Assembly (NCBI GenBank): GCA_039545355.1
Contig: BCJJ01000006.1
Span: 496,001-560,000 of the forward strand
Direction of reading: 5' to 3'
DNA: 64,000 bases
Source: Trichosporon coremiiforme
Taxonomy: Eukaryota > Basidiomycota > Tremellomycetes > Trichosporonales > Trichosporonaceae
Shown here: in pieces, positions 12,086-23,729 of the stretch
Position numbering within the stretch: the stretch's first letter is position 1
Layout of the letters: every line of letters starts with the position of its first letter
Translations under genes and position numbers: made by a program
The notes under the pieces: model-generated
The model's input: the letters and a program-made list of their open reading frames with translations, nothing else
What the model was told of the DNA's origin: nothing
The model's database searches: none

Positions 12086-13599
12086 GTTGATGTTGGTGTT
12101 GAGTGAGGATGGAACAGGAAGACGTCGGATGACTCGGAAGTGGGCGCCGGGTCGGCCGAGTCGACGCCAAGTTGCCGATCACGTCAGTACGCCAGAATCA
12201 CCGATCCGGGACGCGTCTCATTCGTCCGTTCCCGTGCCAGGCTGAGCGGTGCCGCCGGCTGTGGAAAGTTTGTCCGCGATGGGCAAGTTGTGCGTCGCGT
12301 GCATGGCCGCGCCGGTGTGGGCAGAGTCGAGCTGATAGGACGTAGACGCAATGGAATCAGACGCGGATGCTGGAAAAGACCGAAAATGGAGGTCTCCATG
12401 TCGGAATGCTTGAATGGAGGTTGGAGTGGAGTGGAGGTTCAGGTTGACCTGGAACCGAGGTTGGACGACGGTCCAACTGATAGTCATCGGTGAGCGAGCT
12501 TCTGCAAGCTGTGAGTCAATGGTATGCATCGATGCTATCTCAGTGTGTCTAGACGATCCCAGACCTCAAGAATCAACTCCCCAGTGTGGAACTCTTCTTC
12601 GTATTGCTGCTCCCAAACCCGACGTGCCCACGGTAGAGATCCACGATTGTTGTGCGTGTCGACACAGGAGTCACCGTACGGATTCGTCCGAAGGTCAAGT
12701 TCAACTCGAGTGCTTCGCGGACATCGAAGTTCACCGGGTTTGAACATTTATTCAACCTCTGTCGGCGCTCCAAAATGACGACTACAGTCTGAGGGGTTCC
12801 GGCTTTCCTCTTCTTCTTCCCGAAGCCTTGAGGGCTCGAGTCAACCACATAGTGGCCCACTCGTCTCCGACTTAACTCCCAGTGTTCGTCTCGGATGCGT
12901 CCCAGGAAGTCCTGGGTACAAGGCTTGATGCATAGACGAGATATCGGCAATCTCTGAAAGGGCCCGAGATTTCACAAAAATGGAAATAACTCACCAGAAA
13001 CTTGCGCTATCAGTGCATTGAAGACATCTACACGCTCCTGGCGACTTTCCGCCTCGATTCCGAATCCGATTGAGGCGTTGGAATCGGTCGTCCGGCTGTT
13101 TCGTCAGCGAGTTATTCTTGGGGGACTGAAAACGCCATTTTTTCATACTTACCTTGTTTGGACGGTTGCGGCCCTCAAACTGCTGCCCGTCAGGTCATTA
13201 GCACGCCCATTGCACAGCGACTCACAGTCTCAGGGGTGAGAATGGTCTTGTGCTGGCTTCGGCTGGTTCACTCGCTAAATATTTGGCTCTGCCCAGCATC
13301 CTCTCGGGGGTGCCGGGCTACCTTTTTCGATGGAAGGAGAGGAGCTGGTGGAGAAGGAAGATGTGGAGGACGTGATGTTCGATTCGACGGGAGGATCTGC
13401 GAGCCTGCTGACGTCAGTTTTGGCGCCAGAATCTAACAGAGACCGTGTTGTTCGTGAGTGACCGGCTATCAAGCGTCCGGGACCCCGTACTATCGGCCTT
13501 CAGCAACCGGCATCCCTGCATCTCTCCGAGGTCGTGCGGGCAACTGGGTCTTGATTGAGCCCGCCCACCTGTCGGCATTGCAGCATCGCACACTCCACC
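12086..13599. other. Intergenic stretch (1.5 kb)
   Basis: No supported gene. Short open frames on both strands have no domains and no usable splice partners. The region separates the PLP enzyme (minus) from the GST-like gene (plus), which diverge from it. Confidence 0.45.
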
Positions 13600-14407
13600 A
13601 TGTCCATCACGCTGCATCACCTTCGCGCGTCGCGCAGCGCGCGCATCTTCTGGGTTCTCGAGGAGCTCGGCCTCAAGTACGATGTCGCAGTGCACGACTT
13701 TGGGAGCCCCGAGTGGGCGGAGCTGTCCCCCTTTGCCAAGGTGGGTGCGCCCGAGTCCGGTGGAGGGCGCAGACTCGCTTCTGTGCCTACCGTCGGCCCT
13801 CCATCCAGGAGCAGATGCTCGACTCTGGAGTCTTTAGAGCTAAAACCAGGCGCCCGTCCTGACGTACAATGGCAAGAACCTGACCGAGTCTGCGCCCATC
13901 ATTCTGCGTCTGTTGGCCGACCACCCTTCCTCTGCCGTCCAGTCGCAGCCCACCGATGACGACACGTTCTGGTCGTACTTCTCCGAAGGCTCACTCATGC
14001 TCTACGTCCAGCCGAGCGTGTTCATCAAGATCGGCCGCAAGCAGATCTCCCGCGACAAGTCGCTCGGCGTGGAGGCGCAGAAGGGCGCCGACGCCATGGA
14101 GGGATGGGTCCAGCAATGGTCGGCCAAGAATACCAAGCCCGGTTACGAGCAGGCCGAGAAGTACCTCCAGGAGCACGAGTGGTTCTCTGGGACTGAAAAG
14201 CCGGGTCTCGGCGATGTGAGTGACGCTCAATGCCGGCATAAGGATGGTGTTAGCTGACACCAGTTCATGCTCTTCACGGTCATCGGCGGACAGAGGTCGC
14301 CCGCGATCTCGGCGTGGAAGAAGAAGATCGGGCAGCGGCCGGCGTACCAGCGTGCTATGGCGCGTATGCGCGAGGAGGAGGCAAAGCAGAAGAAGGCCAA
14401 GCTCTGA
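13600..14407 (+). CDS. Glutathione S-transferase-like protein
   Basis: Three exons (13600..13740, 13850..14215, 14264..14407), all phase 0, give 216 aa. The thioredoxin-fold N domain is MSITLHHLRASRSARIFWVL, then EELGLKYDVAVHDF. The cis-proline motif FAK|APVLTYNGKNLTESAPII spans the first junction and matches the VPVL-x(n)-ESxAI glutathione-binding pattern. The C-terminal helical domain ends with SAWKKKIGQRPAYQRAMARM, a usual GST ending. A Ser or Tyr of the first loop would be the catalytic residue; Ser in LRASRSAR is the candidate. Probable cytosolic detoxification or thiol chemistry. Intron 1 (109 nt) is long for this window. Confidence 0.85.
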
Positions 14408-14430
14408 TAATCTCATATGCTACAACAGAT

Positions 14431-16211
14431 CTAGTAATGCTTCTCGAGCCTGCGCGCGCGGTCCTCGACACGGCCCAACCACTCGAGCGAATTGCGCATG
14501 TGGCCCTGCGAGTCCATCCACTCTGTAACCTCGTCGACGTCCTCAACATCGTTCGGCAGCGGGCGGCGGGAGAGGTTGCGCACATGACCCGCTGAAATGC
14601 GCCGGCGGCTTGCCAGGTCGCGCTGCTCCCCGCTGCTTAGGTCCGAGTCGGAAACTATCGACGACTCACGCACCTCCCGGCCTGCAGCGCGCACCAGGTC
14701 GTTGTACTGCGATTTGATGAAGCTGAACATCTGATGCTCCCAGTGCTGGAGCTCGTGAAAGTCGTGCGCCCTCTGCAGGCACTTCTTGCCTGATGTCAGC
14801 TCAACCGGGGTTTTGGTAGCTTACCCATGTTGCCAAGCACGCGAGGATCCACCTCCACCTCGCTGTCGGCTTCCTCTCTGTCGTCCGAGCCCTCGTCGAG
14901 CATCTCGTGTGACTCGCGGTCGTAGGGCTGCCCTCGCAGCCATGCCGTCTGGTAGCAGTGCTGGTTGCGGCGGTTGCAGCCATCGCAGTACTCCTCACGC
15001 TCCGTCAGGTCCGCCTGCTTCCAGACGGGGTACGTCTCGAGCGCCTTGCGGAACCCGGGCTTCCAGAGCGTACTCGACAGCGAGTCGCGGAACCCCTTCA
15101 TCAGGTTGCGCACGTCCCGCAGTTGGCGGCCAAAGTAGTCGGCGTTCGACTTGCTGAGCGGCAGGATGTCGGGGCCCTTGATCGCAAGGAGCAGGAGATA
15201 CTGAAACACGACCTTGAACTTGTACTCGGTCGACTCGCGCTTGTGCGAGAACTCCTCCGGCAGCTCCTCAAGCATTTCGCCGTCATCACTGACGAGAAAG
15301 TCGTCGAGCTCGTCCTCCCGCTCGTACGCCCAGTCACCTTCCTCCTTGTCAGATCCCGAGCTGACGTACTCGGCAGCTTTGCCACCACGGCTCTCCTTCA
15401 GCCGCCGCAAGTTCGCGGCCCACGCGCTCTCCTTGGTCTCACGGAGACGAGTTGCCGCAGTAAAGCGTTCCGGCTCGTCCATCTCGATCTCTGCGCGCGC
15501 ATCCTCGTCCTCTGTTGCGGCGGAAGCAGACGCTTCGTCATCTGGATCTGGGTGGAGGTTGGATCGGCGTCTCTTGCGAGGTTTCGGCGAAGCGCTGCGC
15601 CGGCGCAAGCGGCGTGGTGGTGACTCGCTGTCTGAGGATCGATGGCGCCGCGGTCGCAGTTTCCGACGAGGAGCGTCACCCTCAGAGGACTCGATCTGCG
15701 CAGATTCGTCGTCGCTGTCGGGATCGACTCGCCGGCGCGGAGTCGCCCGCTGCTTCTCCTTGGTCTTCCTCGGCGGGCTGCGCTGGGGATCCGAGCCCAA
15801 GATCTCTATCGAGGACTCGTCATCCCTCCCCGAGCCTTCGTCTGACGACGCTATTCTCCTGGGAGCTGTCCTCTCTGGTTGCTCGTCGTCGCTGAAGAAC
15901 CTTCCCCTCCGCTGAGTGGGTTTCGGTGGGGAGCGCGGCCCCAGGCGAACCGCGTTAAAGTCATCCACCTCGGATCCTTCACTTTCACTGGAGACTTTCA
16001 ACTTCATAGGTTGTAATTGTGTCCTGCGCGATTGAGTGGATCGAGGTGGAGTGCGTTTGGGGGAAGGACGATGGGGCGGAGAACTGGGAGGAAGAGGAGA
16101 CGCTGAGGAGCGCTGCTGGGAGCTTCCCCTTTCAGAGGCCGCACGGCGTAACGGTTCCCATGACGAAAACGTCAGTCTCGACTGCTTGAGCTTCGAGGGC
16201 GTCGGCATCAT
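14431..16211 (-). CDS. DUF4211-type nuclear protein
   Basis: Two exons (16211..14825, 14789..14431; 35-nt intron) give 581 aa. The first 320 residues are low complexity: Ser/Pro/Arg-rich with acidic patches and basic RRR/KRRR clusters that fit nuclear localisation signals. The C-terminal third is ordered and carries EEYCDGCNRRNQHCYQTAWL, then RGQPYDRESHEML, the Cys-pair and aromatic pattern of the fungal DUF4211 domain. It continues past the intron as GKKCLQRAHDFHELQHWEHQ. Function is unknown; DUF4211 proteins are nuclear and chromatin-associated in annotation. The frame is open further upstream (to 16376), but MMPTPSKLKQSRLTFSSW at 16211 is the better start, since the upstream part overlaps the divergent gene's leader. 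Confidence 0.72.
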
Positions 16212-16391
16212 GGATGGGACATGTTGGATGAGGGGTTGGGTGTTGTTATCGGTTGAGTCAACCACCCTCAACGCATTGTACGCGTTGCGGGGTCTCCGCA
16301 CTCGGACCTGATCAAAGCTGGTGGCGATGAAGCACACAGCAATTACCTCAGGAGACACAACGCGCACGCTCTTCATGACATCATCTCCGCC

Positions 16392-17724
16392 ATGACCAAC
16401 ATTGAGACCAGCTTTGCGAAAGCGACCCTCGAAGATCGCATCATTGGCACGCTGGTTGGCTCGGCGCTCGGCGACGCCGTCGGCTTGTACACCGAGTTCC
16501 TGACGAAGGACCAGGCCTGGGCGGCGTACCCTTCAGGCGAGTTCTCTCTCCTCCCAAATGCGACCCCGTTCAAGCGCGACTTTCACCGACTAAAGCATCG
16601 GCATGGCGAATGGACTGACGACACGGACCACTCGCTGCTCATCCTCCTCTCACACCTGCACAACGGACAACCAGACCCCAACGACTTTGCCGCCCGGTTG
16701 CGAGTCTGGGTGGAACAGGGACTGCGTGCACTCGACACGGCGCCGCTTGGCCTAGGTCGAACTGTGGGGGGCGTTGTGAGAGATGAAGACTTCCTCGACA
16801 ACCCATACAAGGTAGCGGCTGAGCGCTGGCGCAGGGCGGGCTACGAAGTCGCTGCCAACGGCAGTCTCATGCGCACGCACCCTCTCGGCCTCGCATTGCT
16901 GTACGAGACGGAAGCATACACCTTCGAGGTGGCTGCTCGCTTCTCGGCCATCACACATGTTGATCCAAGATGCGTCACAGCGTGCATGGTCGGCACTGCT
17001 CTTGTGCGCGGCCTGGTCCGCGGCCTTGTCGCGACCGCCGACGACGTTGATGCTCTTGTGCGACGCGCAATCGCCGCCTTCCCTCGCATCAGGGAACTCC
17101 TCACCGCGGAGGGTATCTATGAGGATGGAGATCCGGCTCTGGACGAGGACGAGGTATGTTGAAGCTTCAGACTAGCCCTGTAACCAACCCCAGTTCAACA
17201 AGCACGCTTTTGCTGAATCTCTTGACGCTCTCGAGCTCGACGGGGCCGGAATCGGCTACGTCCTCAAGGCTCTCGGCTCCTCCCTTGTGGTCCTTCGACG
17301 TGCCCTAAACGCTCAGCCAGCGCCTTACGCGCAGGCAACATGCTTCCAGCCTCTGATCTCTGAGCTGGTCATGCACGCCGGCGACGCCGATACAAATGCG
17401 GTCACCGCTGGCGCCTTCCTCGGTGCCTGGGCGGGCTACAAGGCGCTCCCGTGGAAGGGCGGCTTGCGGCACGACGCCTGGCTGTTGGACAAAGCCGACT
17501 CGCTCTGCCTCGCTCTCGGCGTCAAGGAAGGCGGCTACGATGGCAAGTCTGACCCAGACACTGCCCCTGATGGCGGAAGGGGTTTCATCACCCCTGAGCA
17601 GACAAAGCAGAAGTTTGATGAGATCCAGCAGCGGATGGACGCCGAAGTCAGGGCGTTCATGGAGGCTGAGGAAACTGCCGCAAAGGAGCGCGCCAAGAAT
17701 GAGAAGAGGGGCTGGTTCTTCTAG
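16392..17724 (+). CDS. ADP-ribosylglycohydrolase family protein
   Basis: Two phase-0 exons (16392..17153, 17194..17724) give 430 aa. The DraG/ARH metal-binding motifs are intact: GSALGDAVGLYTEF near residue 30, GEWTDDTDHSLLILL near residue 72, NGSLMRTHPLG near 158 and HAGDADTNAVTAGAFLGAWA near 335, the last carrying the C-terminal DxDT magnesium ligands. These proteins hydrolyse ADP-ribose linkages on proteins or release related nucleotides. Probable soluble enzyme. The C terminus is a Glu/Lys-rich helix (EEIQQ-like, then EETAAKERAKNEKRG). It starts 180 nt from the divergent DUF4211-type gene, so a shared promoter is likely. Confidence 0.88.
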
Positions 17725-17812
17725 ACGCAATGTATATACCCTTGTTCACGGGATATACCCTTGTTCATGGCTCGCAGCCGTCATTGTAACTCAACTGCAT
17801 ACTGACTTCTAC

Positions 17813-18704
17813 TCACACCTTCATCGCTCCGCCCGTTTTCCGGTCGTACCGTGAGTAGTACGGCATGGCGAGCATCCACGCGTGGTGCTCTGATCCGACA
17901 TTGTCGAACGTGAACTGGATCTCCTCCTCGCCGATCTCGATCATCTCCTTGTCCTTATCCTGCCCAAGACCTTTGCACGCGCTCTCGACGAGCAGCTGTC
18001 CGCCGAGCAGGTTCTCTAGGCGGATGTAGTACCCGACCGCGCCCTCGATAGTCGCCGAGCACAGAAGCAAACCCCTATGCTGCAGGATTAGGCCCTTACC
18101 GTTTGATCCCAGAGTTTCGGCAATCTTGCCCGCGTTCGCTGTTGGGTGCAGCGCCAGCTCAAACGGCAACGGGTGAATGCGCTTGTAGAACGTGCAGCTG
18201 TCCTGCCAGCACATCTTGGGGCGTTCGAGGCGAGAGCTGAACACGCGCGCATGTGGTGTGTGACCGGTGGCAATACCGCCCATGTCTGGGCGCGCAGCGT
18301 AGATGACGAGGTGCAGGGGCGCCCACTCCGGGTCGGCTAACATCAGCTAGTCTCCACTTGGGTTACCCACGCTCCCTCCCCTCAACCGGGTGTGCGACGG
18401 TTCCGTCCAGCCTCACGCCGATCAGGTCCTTGCTGCCCATGGCACGCAGAGGCTTGCCGCGCGGGATGACCCAGACGAGATCAGTCTCGGTGGGATCACG
18501 ACACGAGAGCCCAACGCTGCACCCGACTCCCCACCCCTCTCCGTCCATGATGCGTGCGGCGAGCGCGAGCCGGCCCTTGAAGTACTGCCTGCGCTCCGTG
18601 GGATCATCGAAGGTCGGCGGCACGGGCTTGCGGAACTTGCCGACCTTCGGACGGCTCGCGGGGTCGGCGTCCGGGACATTCGCGTCGAGAACGAGCGAGG
18701 CCAT
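17813..18704 (-). CDS. Class II aldolase/adducin-domain protein lacking metal ligands
   Basis: Two exons (18704..18371, 18336..17813; 34-nt intron) give 285 aa. The fold is clearly aldolase class II: RRQYFKGRLALAARIMDGEG, then IHPLPFELALHPTANAGKIA and KGLILQHRGLLLCSATIEGA. Compared with its divergent paralogue (18911-19790), the metal motif HSH reads GHTPH, losing the second His, and the NHG motif reads HRG, so its His is Arg. Zinc binding and aldolase or epimerase chemistry are therefore doubtful; a structural or regulatory role, as for adducins, is more likely. The donor used (GTGGGT) is inferred from frame. Confidence 0.78.
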
Positions 18705-18910
18705 ATCGATGCGGCGATCTGATCTGGCGAGACTGATGGGATGAGAGGTGTGAACAGCGCCCAGCCATAGCACATATGTGCCTACCGGGTAGCGGACCGT
18801 AGCCCACCTCGGCATCTCAAGTCCGAAAGCAGTCGGCCAACTCCGACGACGTTCCCATCGACGCAGCAACGACACCAGCGTCTAACCTTCATGCATTCGC
18901 ATCAACCACC

Positions 18911-19790
18911 ATGGTCACGGTGACGCAGACGGCGACAGAGCCGACACAGGCAATCCTGAAGCTACGTGCGGAGGGCAGGATTGCGGAGAGCGACCTGCCG
19001 ACGGAGGCCAAAATGGCCGAGGTGAGCTTCACAGTTCCTCCACCCGATCGATTCCTAACGACAGCGCGCACACCTCAAGGAGCGACTCGCAGGTGCCTTC
19101 CGCATCTTCGCTGCGCTAAACATGGATGAGGGCGTTGCAGGCCATATCTCTGTGCGTGACGCAGTGAACCCGCATGCGTTTTGGGTGAACCCGTACGGCG
19201 TCGCGTTCGACGCAATGACGGTTGACGACTTGGTGTTGGTCGACCACGACGGGCGTGTTCTCGATGGCGGCCGTCCGGGATTCGGGCAGGTGATTAACGC
19301 GGCCGGCTTCGCGATCCACGGCTCGATTCACCGCACGCGGCCGGACATTCATGCCGCTGCTCACTCGCACTCGTTTTACGGGCGCGCCTTCTCCAGCCTC
19401 GGGCGCAACATCGACATGACGTCTTATGACGGCGCCAAATTCGCGCACACTGTCAAGCTGTACGATGACTTTGGCGGGGTGGTGCTAGATGACGAGGAGG
19501 GGAAGAACATTTGCAAGGCGCTTGGTAACGAGGGTAAGGGCGTTGTCCTCCAGAACCACGGCATTCTCACTGTCGGATCGACGGTCGACGCCGCTGTCGC
19601 GTACTTCATCCGCCTCGAGGCATTGTGTCGTGCCCAGCTCGAGGCTGACGCTGCCGGCGGGGCCCGCACGCTCAACAACCCCGAGGTCAGCGCTGTGTTT
19701 GACCGCACGGGCGGTGAGAGGGAGGCGTACCGCCAGGCGCAGGAGCTGTACGAGTGGATTGACGACATCACGGGCGGCGATTACAAGTAG
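18911..19790 (+). CDS. Class II aldolase/adducin-domain protein, catalytic-type
   Basis: Two phase-0 exons (18911..19021, 19065..19790) give 278 aa. The domain begins RAHLKERLAGAFRIFAALNM and carries GHISVRD, then VNPYGVAFDAMTVDDLVLVD. Metal ligands are intact: HAAAHSHSFYGRAFSSLG (His-x-His) and GKGVVLQNHGILTVGS (NHG). This arrangement fits L-fuculose-phosphate aldolase, ribulose-phosphate epimerase or the fungal decarboxylase-like members; substrate is not readable. Presumably a cytosolic zinc enzyme. It is divergent from a paralogue that has lost the ligands, with 206 nt between the start codons. Confidence 0.85.
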
Positions 19791-19812
19791 AATCTAATAA
19801 CTATGCATAAAT

Positions 19813-20797
19813 CTAGTAGTCAAAGGTCTCGCGCTCGACGCCGTAGACGTCCTTGGCGACCTTCCACCACTGGCCGTTCTCGCCGCCGACGCACCACCGT
19901 CCAGCGAACTCGAGCTCGAGGGGGTGGATGCGCTTGCCGACGATGACGACCGAGTGGAGGGGCGCGCCGTAGTCCTCCTCCGTGAGCTCAGAGAGCTCCT
20001 TGAGGGTGCCGGCGATGATGCGCTGGGAGGGCGTGCCGATGCGCGAGAGGGACATGGCAAGCGTCTCCTCGGGCTTGAGGAACTTGTCGCCGGGGGCAAC
20101 CGCCTCGTCGTCACTGTCCTCGGGAGGCGGGGGGTTCGTGCGCTTGTTCTCCGTCAGGAGGATCTGCGAGAACGCCTGCGCCGGGTTCATGAACCTGGGA
20201 GGCTCGTAGATCAAGCGTCCGCGAGCCATGTTCTCCTCGCTCTGCTCGCGGACCTTGATGTCAAGGAGCACAAGCGTGTGCATGCCGTACCGCACGTTCT
20301 CCTCCAGGCGGTCGTACCACGAGTCCGGGGTCCAGGTCTCAGTGTAGAACGGCAGAGAGACCGACTGGCCGAAGTTGTACATCTGCAGACCGGTCGAGCC
20401 GAGCGCGGTCATGATCGAGGCGTTGTGGATTGTCTGTGTCGGGATTCCGCGGGCAGACGCGCGCAGCAAAAGGTCGGTATGCGTCGTGGCACTGCACGTC
20501 AGCTCCGTCTATCGTATTGCACTCACCCGAGGGGGTCACCAACAACAAGGAACGCGACGTCGACCTTGTCGGCGTCCTTCAGGATGTCATCGGACTCCAG
20601 CTCGACCGTCTCGCGAGTCGCAGTGATCACCGGGCGTCCATAGAACTCCTCCTGTAAATTGTCAGCATAGTCCCTCTCAACCGCCTACTCACAAGCTTCT
20701 CCTTCTCGACCATAAGGATCGAGGTGTACGCCTCAAGGTACACACGCTCGCATTTCTTCACGGCCTGGGGTCAGCTGAACGCTCCGTGCAAAGCAGC

Positions 20798-20833
<36 letters not shown>

Positions 20834-20866
20834 GTCGCTGAGACCAAGGCCGATGACATACAGCAT
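19813..20866 (-). CDS. DPH5: Diphthine methyl ester synthase
   Basis: Four exons (20866..20804, 20764..20693, 20651..20527, 20491..19813) give 312 aa. It begins [20 protein letters not shown], the SAM-dependent tetrapyrrole/diphthine methylase start. The signature [19 protein letters not shown] spans the third intron, followed by [20 protein letters not shown] and [20 protein letters not shown]. The enzyme methylates the histidine-derived residue of elongation factor 2 in diphthamide synthesis, in the cytosol. All three junctions restore conserved residues. A Pro/Asp-rich insert ([13 protein letters not shown]) lies near residue 220. Confidence 0.95.
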
Positions 20867-21083
20867 GGTGAATGGAGTGGTTGCGCCGACAACGGTAACG
20901 ATAGAGCGATTTTCAAAATATGACCAAAGCCCTCAGTTACCCCGCATTCCCCGCATTCTCACCCTGACGATCGTCAGCGGCATCCTCAAGAGCAACCAAG
21001 CCAAGAAGATGTTATGCATGCATCAAGTACTACACGGAGCGTCAAGCCCGTGATTATCTACGACATGAAAGGAGGGTTCGGCT

Positions 21084-23626
21084 TTACCACCTGTGCTCGT
21101 CAAAGTACCTCTTGACGCTCTCGCGGAGCCTCTTCTTGATGAAGCGGATCTTACGGAGCATGTAAATCTCGGGCCAGCGGAGGTGCGACTGCTCGTCGAG
21201 GTCCTTGTCCGACTTCTTCAGGGCTCCCGCGTTCCAGCCGCCGAGCTCCTCGACCCCGGCGAGCAGAGAGTTGTAGTCGTTCATCTCGTCCTCGGAGATG
21301 CCGCGAATCTCCTCGTCCGACCACTCGAGCTTGCGCACGTAGCGGTCAATGTCGCCGCTGTCACGGTACGTGCGGGTGTCCCAGTCCTGGAGCCCGACGT
21401 TGCCCTGGTCGTCGGCCTTGAACCAGCGCTTCCGCTGCATGTGGCGCACAGCGAAGAGGAAGTTCCAGATGTTCTCCGTCCACTCGCCATTCCAGGTGCC
21501 ATCCTTCTTGCTCTTTTCGAGAATCTCGAGCCACCTCAGCTGCGCGGGAGAGAAACGGAAGTTCGGGTCGTGCTTCTGCTCGTCCATCAGGTAGCCCATG
21601 ATGGAAGCGTACGTGCCTGTGGGCACCCAGGCCTCGGTTGTCGGGGAGGGCTTCTGCGCGTTGGCGGGCGGTCCGCGGAGGGTCGCAACAGGCGTCGGGG
21701 CTGGGCCCTTGGCATCTGTGGTGTAGACACCCTCGGTCTTGGCCACCGGCTCCGAGTTCGGATTGAAGAGAAGGAGCTTGGTGGTCTGGACGTTCTGAAG
21801 CGTGTTCACGAGGACTTTGTCGGAGTCGATGTTCATCTCACGCTTAGGAAGCGTGGGAGAACGAGGAGCAGGAGTAGGCACGGGCTCGCCTCGCTTGCCC
21901 TTGATCGTGTCCAGGAGATTGCCGAACTTGACGGTGCCGTCCTGCCCCGCCAGCGGCGTCGGCGATTCCCACGGTTGGAACTTGTCCACGAGTGTCTTCC
22001 ACCATGCGGCAATGTCCGGAGGGTAGTTCTCGTCGGCCTGCATCTCCCTCCATGAGTCGTTCAGGAAGTCGATCTGCTGCTTCGCAGGACCATGGCCGGC
22101 CTGGCTGAGGTTGTTAAGGTACTCTTGCAGAGTGGCAAAGTTCCAGTAGATGCTCGTCGGAGTGGCCTCGCTCCTCTTGTTGGACTCCTCCGCCTTCTTC
22201 TTCTTCTCCTCCTCCTCCTTCTTCTTCTTCTCCTCGTCGGCCGTCTTCTTCGCCTCCTCCTCCTTCTTCTTCTTGCCCTCGTCCTCCTTCTTCAGCTCCG
22301 GGGCAGGAGTCTTCTTCGGCTGCTCAGTCTTGGCTGAGGTTTTGGTCGCGTCGGTCTTCTTCGCTTCGGCCGGTGTCGGCTGCTGCCCAGGAGCCTTGGT
22401 CTGCTCAGCCCCCGGCTTCTGGGTCTGGGACATCTGCTGCTTCGAAGCCGTGGCGAACCAGAGCTGAGCGCGGAGCTTGCGCACAACGTACTGCGCGGGA
22501 ACAGAGAGTGAGTTCATGTCCAGGTAGTCGTAGTCCTTCTCGGTCAAGATGTTGTCCCAGTGCTGGTATACCTCGCGCTCGATGTAGACGCGCTCCTCGT
22601 CGGTCCAGGGCTGGAGCAGCTCCTCCTGCATCCACGTCTCCTTGTACCACTTGGGGTCCCAGTCCTTGCCGTCGTTGTTCCCGCCGCCGTTGTTCTGAAC
22701 CTGGTCACCGTTGTTCTGACCCTGATCACCGTTGTTCTGAGCCTGGTCACCGCCGCCCTCGTCGCGGCGAAGCACTTTGGCCACAACCTGCTGCCCGTCG
22801 TCAACCTCCCAGATGTCGTTCTGGGCGCCCTCCTTGTAGCCAAAGTCCTCGTTGAAGCGGCCGTCGCTGAAGATGTTGTTGCCCTCGGACTGGCCCCAGA
22901 TGACCATCTGCTTCGCGCCCTTGGTGCACTCCTCGGGGCGACCCGCGCAAGCCTTGGGCGCCCGTGGCTCGGGGAGGGGGTCTGCCCCAGGCTTGCCCTC
23001 CCAGCCGCCCTTGATCGTGCAGCGGTAGGCGTTCGTGTACATCTGGTGGTCAGCGGACATTCACTTAAAGGAGGGCAACTCACGTCACCGTAGTCGGCAG
23101 CACCCCAAAGGCAGTGGCAGCCCTCTTGCGGGCACGCGGGGAGGTTCTTGGGAATGTCGAAAGTGACTTTGGACTTGCCGCAGTCGTTGCGGACGGAGAT
23201 GACGGTGAAGTTGTCGGGGTGCAGCTCCTCGACATTGCCGACGTAGGCGAGAGCGAGACCGCAGCTGATCCGGGGCAGCTGGTCTTTGACAGCTCCTTCG
23301 TCGTCACACGAGACCGCGTTGCCAAAGCTCGTGAACGACTTCTTGGACGCTAGCTCGCCCTTGAACTGCCCTCCAGCGGGGAGCTCGAGGAACTTGCCCT
23401 CCTCGGGGGGCTGGTCCTTGGCGCCGTGCAGCCACCAGTCACCAAACTTGGCCCTCGCGAAAGACTCGGCCGCGCGACCAGCATCATCGACGCCAGCCTC
23501 AAAGCCGTACATCGAGGGGTGCCACATGGCAACATTCGCGGCGGCTGGCGCCGCGAGAAGAGAGAGAACGCCGAAAAGGCGGATCGTGCGACCGGCCTGC
23601 GGGCGGGAGAGTCGTGAGGTCGTCAT
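21084..23626 (-). CDS. Secreted AA14 (LPMO)-like protein without copper ligands, long C-terminal extension
   Basis: Two phase-0 exons (23626..23084, 23042..21084) give 833 aa. A signal peptide ends AAPAAA, and the mature chain starts NVAMWHPSMYGFEAG. The next 240 residues follow the basidiomycete AA14 family: FGDWWLHGAKDQPPEEGKF, ELPAGGQ, VEELHPDNFTVISVRNDC, the Cys pairs of PACPQEGCHCLW, and TKGAKQMVIWGQSEGNNIFS. In AA14 oxygenases the mature N terminus is His and a second His completes the copper brace; here Asn is first and no His occupies the KDQLPRISCGLALAY segment. An oxygenase role is thus unlikely. The remaining 550 residues include a DQxQNNG repeat, a Lys/Glu-rich coiled stretch (about 430-485) and a Trp-rich C-terminal region. 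It is secreted; function unknown. Confidence 0.75.
22687..22749 (-). repeat. 21-nt tandem repeat, three units, in coding sequence
   Basis: Three nearly identical 21-nt units encode DQxQNNG heptads within the AA14-like gene. Such coding minisatellites change length easily between strains. Confidence 0.8.
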
Positions 23627-23720
23627 GTCGGGGCGTCGAGCCAAACTAGACCTGCTAGTGTGCAACCGGTGCGGAGAAGTTTTGGAGATTGAAATGGCTA
23701 TTTTTGCACCGAGCCGGCTT

Positions 23721-23729
23721 GTTATATAC
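23721..23729 (-). promoter_or_regulatory. TATA-like element of AA14-like gene
   Basis: GTATATAAC on the minus strand lies about 95-103 nt before the start at 23626. Confidence 0.4.

Noticed and set aside
11453..12106. Plus-strand 217-codon open frame
   Set aside because: Antisense shadow of the Cys/Met PLP enzyme.
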